A stretch of DNA of 6,083 bases from Desulfovibrio sp. (GTDB lineage: Bacteria > Desulfobacterota > Desulfovibrionia > Desulfovibrionales > Desulfovibrionaceae), in assembly GCA_031270875.1 (NCBI GenBank), contig JAISXC010000074.1, positions 1 to 6,083 of the forward strand, in the 5' to 3' direction. Position numbers and translations under genes: made by a program. Numbering within the stretch: the stretch's first letter is position 1; each line of letters starts with the position of its first letter. Positions 1 to 4,441 of the stretch are shown piece by piece. The notes beneath the pieces are model-generated. The model was not told where the DNA came from. It ran no database searches and saw nothing but the letters and a program-made list of their open reading frames with translations.

Positions 1-403
1 GGTGGAAATAGACCTCAACGTGCTGGCGGCCATCATGACGATCATCGGCTATTCCATCAACGACACCATCATCATTTATGACCGGCTGCGCGAAAACCTG
101 CGTTCCGGAGAAAAATTGCCCTTCGACGCCCTTATCAACAAAAGCGTCAACCAGACGCTCTCGCGCACGGTCCTGACCGGCGGCACCACGCTCCTTGCCA
201 CCGCGGCCCTGTATGTGTTCGGCGGAGGCGTCATACACGATTTCGCGCTCACCATGCTCATCGGCATTATTGTGGGCACGGCGTCTTCCATTTACATCTC
301 CTCAGCCGTTCTGCTGATTTTGGGAGATACGGAGTTTTACCGCAATCAGCTGGAAAGACAACAAAAAAAATACGAGCGCCCCGGAGAGCACGGGGTGGTG
401 TAG
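1..403 (+). CDS. secF: SecF protein-export membrane protein, C-terminal part (5' end outside window)
   Basis: Reading frame 2 is open from the left edge to a TAG at 401-403, so only the last ~133 residues of SecF are present. SecF works with SecD beside SecYEG in the inner membrane and uses the proton gradient to help pull secreted proteins across. Numbering from the first complete codon, residues ~6-27 form a membrane segment with the typical SecF signature GYSINDT followed by YDRLRENLR. Next come the family-typical NQTLSRT stretch (50-56), a second membrane segment (~57-75) and a third (~80-107), which matches the last three of SecF's six helices. The tail is short, charged and lysine/arginine-rich. 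The GTG at position 2 is an internal valine codon, not a start. secD is normally just upstream, but that lies outside the window. The call is very secure. Confidence 0.96.
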   Translation, partial: VEIDLNVLAAIMTIIGYSINDTIIIYDRLRENLRSGEKLPFDALINKSVNQTLSRTVLTGGTTLLATAALYVFGGGVIHDFALTMLIGIIVGTASSIYISSAVLLILGDTEFYRNQLERQQKKYERPGEHGVV

Positions 404-404
404 C

Positions 405-417
405 CCGCCATCGGCGG
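405..417 (+). other. Small hairpin just after secF
   Basis: CCGCC (405-409) and GGCGG (413-417) form a perfect 5-bp stem with a 3-nt loop, starting 2 nt after the secF stop. No T-run follows directly; the nearest, T8, is at 456-463. It is therefore at best a weak or factor-assisted 3'-end structure, not a convincing intrinsic terminator. Confidence 0.25.
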
Positions 418-472
418 ATTGCCCAAAAGATGTCCGCCCCGAAAAAACCGCTTGCTTTTTTTTCAAAATTAT

Positions 473-500
473 TTATCATATACCCTATCGTATTTATAAT
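473..500 (+). promoter_or_regulatory. Sigma70-type promoter for the rrf2 regulator
   Basis: A perfect -10 hexamer TATAAT lies at 495-500. TTATCA at 473-478 matches 4 of 6 bases of the -35 consensus, with a 16-bp spacer. The site sits in a sharply AT-rich stretch (about 456-505) within an otherwise GC-rich region. Transcription would begin near 507, giving a leader of about 46 nt before the ATG at 553. An element shared with the metI upstream region (485-501) overlaps the -10, which would suit autorepression by an Rrf2 protein. Confidence 0.6.
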
Positions 501-501
501 A
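485..501 (-). promoter_or_regulatory. Candidate Rrf2 operator copy 1, over the rrf2 -10 box
   Basis: Read on the minus strand, this 17-bp stretch matches 1039-1055 on the plus strand at 13 of 17 positions, including an uninterrupted TATTATAAA. It overlaps the -10 box of the regulator's own promoter. The match is seen directly. That it is the Rrf2 binding site is inferred from its position in front of both the regulator and the sulfur genes. AT-richness makes chance similarity possible. Confidence 0.35.
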
Positions 502-510
502 ATACTGGCA

Positions 511-524
511 GCCCGTAGCCGGGC
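511..524 (+). other. Leader hairpin in the rrf2 5' untranslated region
   Basis: GCCCG (511-515) pairs with CGGGC (520-524) around a 4-nt loop. Nine bases later comes a run of six T (534-539), ahead of the ribosome binding site at 543-547. This could be a weak terminator or attenuator, or simply a structured leader. The gap between the stem and the T-run argues against a strong intrinsic terminator. Confidence 0.25.
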
Positions 525-552
525 GAAAAACCGTTTTTTGTCGGGAGATTTC

Positions 553-993
553 ATGGGGGTTTCGATCAAATGCCAGTACGGCCTGCGGGCCCTTTTCGAA
601 CTGTCCAGACGCTGGGGCCAGGGCTTGGTGCGCATCCCTGAAATAGCGCGCACTCAGGCGATTCCCGAACGTTTTCTGGAAAACATCCTCAACCAGCTGC
701 GCCAGGGCGGTTTTGTGGAAAGCCGACGCGGCAAGGGTGGGGGGTTTGTGCTTTCCCGCCCGCCTTCCAGCATTACTGTGGAGGAACTGATCAGCTTTCT
801 TGACGGACAGATATACCGCATGGATTGCGAAGGCGATCAACCGGTGCACCCGTGCCCTCTCAAGGGCGGCTGCGTTTTTCTGCCGCTGTGGCAGGAGGCC
901 CGTCTGGCTCTTGAAAACGTCTACCGCAGCAAAACATTGCAAGATCTGGTTGATACGGACAACCGCCCCAAATTCCCCGACTACAACATTTGA
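553..993 (+). CDS. Rrf2-family transcriptional regulator (CymR/IscR-like)
   Basis: A 146-aa winged-helix DNA-binding protein of the usual Rrf2 length. ATG 553 is chosen because GGGAG (543-547) sits 5 nt upstream and the opening GVSIKCQYGLRAL is the classic Rrf2 N-terminus. The longer in-frame start at 430 would translate the promoter. Residues ~27-54 form the helix-turn-helix (RIPEIA, then PERFLENILNQL) and ~56-71 the glycine-rich wing (RRGKGGGFVLSRP). Residues ~75-85 give the VEELISFLDG element. Cys92, Cys101 and Cys107 occupy the region that holds the Fe-S cluster ligands in IscR, NsrR and RirA. The protein ends in PDYNI with a terminal isoleucine, resembling the CymR tail. It lies directly upstream of cysteine/methionine genes, so control of sulfur amino acid synthesis is inferred. 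Whether it senses an Fe-S cluster or CysK/O-acetylserine cannot be decided from sequence. Confidence 0.93.
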   Translation: MGVSIKCQYGLRALFELSRRWGQGLVRIPEIARTQAIPERFLENILNQLRQGGFVESRRGKGGGFVLSRPPSSITVEELISFLDGQIYRMDCEGDQPVHPCPLKGGCVFLPLWQEARLALENVYRSKTLQDLVDTDNRPKFPDYNI

Positions 994-1016
994 CGACGGA
1001 GCCGCCTGACGCGCGA

Positions 1017-1029
1017 CAGAATTTTTCTG
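1017..1029 (+). other. Weak hairpin between rrf2 and metI
   Basis: CAGAA (1017-1021) pairs with TTCTG (1025-1029) around TTT. With only 2 G/C pairs and no following T-run, it is a poor terminator. rrf2 and metI may therefore be partly cotranscribed. I see no other structure in 994-1038, and no SAM riboswitch or T-box: the 99-bp gap is too short for one. Confidence 0.2.
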
Positions 1030-1038
1030 CCACATAAA

Positions 1039-1055
1039 TATTATAAAATCGGTCG
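1039..1055 (+). promoter_or_regulatory. Candidate Rrf2 operator copy 2, upstream of metI
   Basis: This 17-bp stretch matches the minus strand of 485-501 at 13 of 17 positions, beginning with the identical TATTATAAA. It lies in an AT-rich stretch 38 bp before the metI ATG and could also contain the -10 of a metI promoter (TATAAA at 1042-1047, 5 of 6). I found no good -35 at normal spacing, which would fit either an activated or a weak promoter. The operator role is inferred. Confidence 0.35.
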
Positions 1056-1082
1056 TCTTAAATAACGTAAAACAGGCCAAGC

Positions 1083-1086
1083 GGAG
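1083..1086 (+). promoter_or_regulatory. Ribosome binding site of the metI-like gene
   Basis: GGAG lies 6 nt before ATG 1093 and fixes this start. The protein then begins at the normal point for the family, about 40 residues before the FDYSRTGNPTR motif. Confidence 0.6.
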
Positions 1087-1092
1087 ACGGAT

Positions 1093-2229
1093 ATGAAACA
1101 AGACACGCTTCTGGCGCAGGCGGGCGCGCGGCGCGATCCCGCCACAGGGGCCATCGCCATGTCCATTTGTCCTTCTGCCGCCTTTCAGCACCCGGCCCTC
1201 GGGCAAAGCACGGGATTCGACTACTCCCGCACGGGCAATCCCACACGACAGGTTCTGGAAGAAACAATGGCCGCTCTGGAGGGCGGGGCGCGGGCCACTG
1301 CCTTCGCTTCAGGCCTGGCAGCCGTGGATGCCGTCATGCGCCTGTTTTCCCCCGGCGACGCCATTCTCGTTACGGAAGACATGTACGGCGGCACCTTCCG
1401 CCTTTTTGAGCGATTTTATAAAAGCTGCGGCCTGCGCTTTGTCTGTGCGGACACCTCCGAAACAAGCCGCGTCTCCGACATCCTTGACAGGCAGGAATTC
1501 AGGGGACTGTTTGTTGAACTGCCCACAAATCCCCTGCTCAAAGTCGCGGATTTGAAGGCTTTGGAGGTTCTGGCAAAAAAGCACGGCCTCCTTTTTATTG
1601 TGGACAATACCTTTCTGACGCCGGTTTTCTGCCGCCCCCTCGACTTTGGTGCCGACATTGCCGTGTACAGCGCCACCAAATATCTGGGCGGGCACAATGA
1701 TCTCGTCGCCGGACTGGCGGTGGCCCGTGATGCCGCGCTGGGAGAGCGTCTGGCCTATATCCAGAATGCCGTCGGGGCGATTCTGGGGCCCTTTGAATCC
1801 TGGCTTTTGCTCAGAAGCCTCAAGACGCTGTCCTTGCGCCTGAAAAAACACGAGGACAACGCCTTGGCGACGGCCGAATTTCTGAAAGGACACAAAGCGG
1901 TGCGCAATCTGCGCTACCCCGGTCTGCCGACGGATCCCGGCCACACTCGTCTGATTTCACAATCCCGCGGTTGCGGCGCCATAATTTCCTTCGAAACATC
2001 CTCCCGCGCGGAGGTGGAACGCATCCTGGCCTCCGTCAGGGTATTCCTGTTCGCTGAAAGCCTGGGGGCCAGCGAATCGCTCATCACCTATCCTTTTGTA
2101 CAGACCCACGCGGACATCCCCCCCGACATGCGGGAGCGCTCCGGTCTGACAGACCGCCTTCTGCGCCTTTCCATCGGCCTCGAAGACAAGTCTGATCTGA
2201 TCGACGACCTCGCGCGCGTCCTGGGCTGA
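1093..2229 (+). CDS. metI: MetI-like cystathionine gamma-synthase / O-acylhomoserine sulfhydrylase
   Basis: A 378-aa PLP enzyme of the Cys/Met metabolism (trans-sulfuration) family, full length and cytosolic. Pyridoxal phosphate is bound through Lys196 in SATKYLGGH. Asp171 (DNT) contacts the ring nitrogen, Tyr98 (YGGT) stacks on the cofactor, and Tyr44/Arg46 in FDYSRTGNPTR bind the cofactor phosphate. The motifs ELPTNP (142-147) and SIGLED (360-365) are intact. Glu322 in AESLG matches the glutamate typical of cystathionine gamma-synthases and gamma-lyases. The stretch TYPFVQTHADIP closely follows B. subtilis MetI, an enzyme that joins O-acetylhomoserine with cysteine and can also use sulfide. 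It is the first gene of a tight run, followed 29 bp later by a MetC-like paralogue, the same order as B. subtilis metI-metC. Family membership is certain. The exact acyl donor and direction of reaction are inferred, and cystathionine gamma-lyase activity is the main alternative. Confidence 0.88.
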   Translation: MKQDTLLAQAGARRDPATGAIAMSICPSAAFQHPALGQSTGFDYSRTGNPTRQVLEETMAALEGGARATAFASGLAAVDAVMRLFSPGDAILVTEDMYGGTFRLFERFYKSCGLRFVCADTSETSRVSDILDRQEFRGLFVELPTNPLLKVADLKALEVLAKKHGLLFIVDNTFLTPVFCRPLDFGADIAVYSATKYLGGHNDLVAGLAVARDAALGERLAYIQNAVGAILGPFESWLLLRSLKTLSLRLKKHEDNALATAEFLKGHKAVRNLRYPGLPTDPGHTRLISQSRGCGAIISFETSSRAEVERILASVRVFLFAESLGASESLITYPFVQTHADIPPDMRERSGLTDRLLRLSIGLEDKSDLIDDLARVLG

Positions 2230-2247
2230 AACAGCGCGAAATCACCG

Positions 2248-2253
2248 AAGGAG
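2248..2253 (+). promoter_or_regulatory. Ribosome binding site deciding the metC-like start
   Basis: AAGGAG is 5 nt before ATG 2259. An in-frame GTG at 2253 overlaps this site, so it cannot be the start served by it. ATG 2259 is the better choice and shortens the protein by two residues. Confidence 0.75.
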
Positions 2254-2258
2254 TGATC

Positions 2259-3398
2259 ATGCAGTTCAAAAGCCGCCTCATCCATGCCGGTCCGAGCCGC
2301 GACCCGTACACGGGCGCCTCCGCCGTCCCCATCTATCTGGCTTCCACCTTTGATCAGCGCGCAGCCGTACACGGCGGTTTTGACTACACGCGTAGCGGCA
2401 ATCCCACGCGCGAGGCCCTGGAACAGGCCGTGGCCGATCTGGAAAACGGGGCGCTGGCCCTGGCCTTCGCCTCGGGTATGGCTGCCGTATCTTCCACATT
2501 TCTGCTCTTTTCCCCCGGGGATCATCTGATTGTCAGCGAGGACGTGTACGGCGGCACTTTTCGCGTGCTGACGGGGCTGTTCAACCGCCTGGGGCTTGAG
2601 AGCACCTTTGTGGACAGCGCGGACGGACAGGCTGTGACGATGGCTCTGCGTCCGGAAACCAGGGGAATCTTTGTGGAAAGTCCGTCCAATCCACTGCTGA
2701 GGATTACGGACTTGGCCTTTATCGCCGAACTGGCCCGTGAACGCGGCATCCTCAGCATCGCCGACAATACCTTTTGTACTCCTTTCCTGCAGCGTCCGCT
2801 GGAACTGGGCTTTGACATCGTTGTGCACAGCGCCACAAAGTTTCTCAATGGACACAGCGATGTGCTGGCCGGGCTGGTCGTCGCGCGGGAACAAAAGACG
2901 GGAGAGAGGCTGCGCTTCATACAAAACGCCTTCGGCGCCGTGCTTGGCGTGCAGGACTGCTGGCTTTTGCTTCGCGGCCTGAAAACGCTCGCAGTACGGA
3001 TGGAGGCGGCTCAGGCCGGCGCGCGGCAACTCGCGCGCCGGATTTCCGCCCTGCCGGAAGTCCGGCGTGTTTTCTACCCCGGCCTTGAAGGGCATCCGGG
3101 AGCGGACGTTCACAACTCGCAGGCAAGCGGTCCGGGGGCTGTTCTTTCCTTCGAGCTGGAAAGTTCCGCCCTGACAAAAACATTTTTGCAATGCGTCACC
3201 CTGCCGCTCGTCTCGGTGAGCCTGGGCGGCGTTGAAAGCATACTGAGCCACCCGGCCACCATGTCGCACGCGTCCATGCCCGCTGAGGAACGCAAAAAAC
3301 GCGGCGTCAGCGATGCCCTTGTGCGGCTTTCCGTCGGGCTTGAAGACGTGGAAGACCTCTGGCGCGATTTGCGGCAGGCTCTCGGAACACGGTTTTGA
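2259..3398 (+). CDS. metC: MetC-like cystathionine beta-lyase
   Basis: A 379-aa PLP enzyme, paralogous to the gene before it and of normal family length. Lys194 in SATKFLNGH forms the cofactor Schiff base. Asp169 (DNT), Tyr97 (YGGT) and Tyr43/Arg45 (FDYTRSGNPTR) complete the cofactor site. The motifs ESPSNP (140-145) and SVGLED (358-363) are intact. Where gamma-synthases and gamma-lyases have glutamate before SLG, this protein has Val320. Together with VESILSHPATMSHASM, that resembles B. subtilis MetC, which cleaves cystathionine to homocysteine, pyruvate and ammonia. That is the step after the MetI-like reaction, so the two neighbours would form a complete transsulfuration pair. Cysteine desulfhydrase side activity is common in such enzymes. 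Gamma-lyase (reverse transsulfuration) is the alternative, but the missing glutamate makes it less likely. The gene is probably cotranscribed with metI. Confidence 0.85.
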   Translation: MQFKSRLIHAGPSRDPYTGASAVPIYLASTFDQRAAVHGGFDYTRSGNPTREALEQAVADLENGALALAFASGMAAVSSTFLLFSPGDHLIVSEDVYGGTFRVLTGLFNRLGLESTFVDSADGQAVTMALRPETRGIFVESPSNPLLRITDLAFIAELARERGILSIADNTFCTPFLQRPLELGFDIVVHSATKFLNGHSDVLAGLVVAREQKTGERLRFIQNAFGAVLGVQDCWLLLRGLKTLAVRMEAAQAGARQLARRISALPEVRRVFYPGLEGHPGADVHNSQASGPGAVLSFELESSALTKTFLQCVTLPLVSVSLGGVESILSHPATMSHASMPAEERKKRGVSDALVRLSVGLEDVEDLWRDLRQALGTRF

Positions 3399-3419
3399 CG
3401 AAACCGCATCGGGCGGTTT
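3390..3419 (+). other. Two mutually exclusive hairpins between metC and cysK
   Basis: CGGTTT (3390-3395) can pair with AAACCG (3401-3406) around a 5-nt loop that contains the metC TGA. Alternatively AAACCGC (3401-3407) can pair with GCGGTTT (3413-3419) around ATCGG. The middle segment is shared, so only one hairpin can form at a time. A ribosome stopping at the metC stop would mask the first arm and favour the second hairpin. There is no T-run, so this is not an ordinary terminator. A role in message stability or cysK coupling is speculative. Confidence 0.35.
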
Positions 3420-3424
3420 ATATA
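3395..3424 (+). promoter_or_regulatory. Possible internal promoter for cysK
   Basis: TTGACG (3395-3400, 5 of 6) and TATATA (3419-3424, 4 of 6) are 18 bp apart. Transcription would start near 3431, leaving a very short leader before the ATG at 3444. The good -35 may be accidental, since it falls across the end of the metC coding region. Confidence 0.25.
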
Positions 3425-3429
3425 TAAAC
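3416..3429 (+). promoter_or_regulatory. 14-bp perfect palindrome before cysK, candidate operator
   Basis: GTTTATATATAAAC is a perfect palindrome with no spacer, lying just upstream of the cysK ribosome binding site and over the possible -10. It may be a regulator half-site pair or simply AT-rich spacer. It does not closely match the 17-bp element upstream of rrf2 and metI beyond shared TTTATA/TATAAA. Confidence 0.3.
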
Positions 3430-3431
3430 AC

Positions 3432-3437
3432 AGGAGG
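3432..3437 (+). promoter_or_regulatory. Strong ribosome binding site of cysK
   Basis: A full AGGAGG lies 6 nt before ATG 3444. It is the strongest ribosome binding site in the window, which suggests high CysK output. Confidence 0.8.
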
Positions 3438-3443
3438 AACGAC

Positions 3444-4397
3444 ATGCCCGGAATCTATCACGACAATTCGCAGTCCATCGGTCTTACGCCGCTTGTCAGA
3501 CTCAACCGTGTTGTCAGCCCGAAAAGCACGGTGCTTGCCAAAATTGAGGGGCGCAACCCGTCCTACTCCGTCAAGTGCCGCATCGGCGCCGCCATGATCT
3601 GGGAGGCGGAAAAACAGGGTCTGCTCAAGCCCGGCGTGAAAATCATTGAGCCGACCAGCGGCAATACCGGCATCGCCCTGGCCTTTGTGGCGGCCGCGAG
3701 GGGCTATGACCTCACGCTGACCATGCCGGAAACCATGAGCCTGGAACGCCGCCGCGTTCTTGCCATGCTGGGGGCGAACCTCGTGCTTACGCCCGGTTCC
3801 GAAGGCATGCCCGGGGCCATACGCAAAGCCGAGGAACTCGTGGCGGCGGATCCGAAAAACACCTTTATTCCGCAGCAGTTCAAAAATCCCGCGAATCCCG
3901 CCATTCACGAAAAAACCACCGGTCCGGAAATCTGGGAGGACACGGCCGGCGCCATAGATGTTCTGGTGTCCGGCGTGGGCACCGGCGGTACTATCACAGG
4001 CGTTTCCCGCTATATCAAAAAAGACCGTGGCAAGGCGATCCGGGCTGTCGCCGTGGAACCAGCGACAAGCCCGGTCATAAGACAACATCTGGCGGGGGAT
4101 CCGCTCAAGCCGGGACCGCACAAAATTCAGGGCATCGGAGCGGGATTTATTCCGGATACCCTGGATTTGACCCTGGTGGATCAGGTGGAGCAGGCGAGCA
4201 ATGAGGAAGCCGTGGAATTCGCCCGCCGTCTCGCCAGGGAGGAAGGCATCCTCGCCGGCATCTCCTCCGGCGCGGCCGCCTCAGTGGCGGCCAGACTTTC
4301 GGCTTTGCCGGAATTGGAAGGCAAAACGATTGTGGTCATCCTGCCGGACGCCGGGGAGCGCTATCTTTCTTCCGTTTTGTTTGAGGGAATAGGTTAG
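3444..4397 (+). CDS. cysK: Cysteine synthase A (O-acetylserine sulfhydrylase)
   Basis: A 317-aa fold-type II PLP enzyme that converts O-acetylserine and sulfide to cysteine and acetate in the cytosol. It follows E. coli CysK closely along its whole length. Lys44 in SVKCRIG carries the cofactor. TSGNTG (71-76) is the substrate loop, and GVGTGGT (177-183) holds the phosphate. GISSGAA (272-278) supplies the serine near the pyridine nitrogen. Gln145-Phe146 and KIQGIGAGF (227-235) are also intact. The TSGNT loop and Gln-Phe pair are the residues that in known CysKs grip the C-terminal isoleucine of serine acetyltransferase and other partners. It lies 45 bp after metC with its own strong ribosome binding site. 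No serine acetyltransferase gene is in the window. A cystathionine beta-synthase (MccA-like) role is possible but less likely, given the close match to CysK. Confidence 0.95.
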   Translation: MPGIYHDNSQSIGLTPLVRLNRVVSPKSTVLAKIEGRNPSYSVKCRIGAAMIWEAEKQGLLKPGVKIIEPTSGNTGIALAFVAAARGYDLTLTMPETMSLERRRVLAMLGANLVLTPGSEGMPGAIRKAEELVAADPKNTFIPQQFKNPANPAIHEKTTGPEIWEDTAGAIDVLVSGVGTGGTITGVSRYIKKDRGKAIRAVAVEPATSPVIRQHLAGDPLKPGPHKIQGIGAGFIPDTLDLTLVDQVEQASNEEAVEFARRLAREEGILAGISSGAAASVAARLSALPELEGKTIVVILPDAGERYLSSVLFEGIG

Positions 4398-4441
4398 GCT
4401 GCGGACATTGCGCGGCCCATGGAAAGCACGGCGGACACGGG

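Noticed and set aside
430..552. An N-terminal extension of the Rrf2 protein from ATG 430 that would add a hydrophobic, membrane-like segment.
   Set aside because: The extra 41 residues are the translation of the AT-rich promoter region. They have no ribosome binding site, whereas ATG 553 has a good one and gives the standard Rrf2 start.
994..1092. A possible SAM riboswitch or T-box leader before metI.
   Set aside because: The gap is only 99 bp, AT-rich and lacks the stems or conserved boxes of these elements.
469..1206. A 245-codon minus-strand open frame across rrf2 and the metI start.
   Set aside because: It covers a conserved regulator gene and two promoter-like regions, and its product shows no family motif.
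2088..4121. A 677-codon open frame on the minus strand.
   Set aside because: It lies opposite metI, metC and cysK, all well conserved on the plus strand. Its product has no recognisable domain and it runs across three real genes; it is a by-product of GC-rich codon bias.
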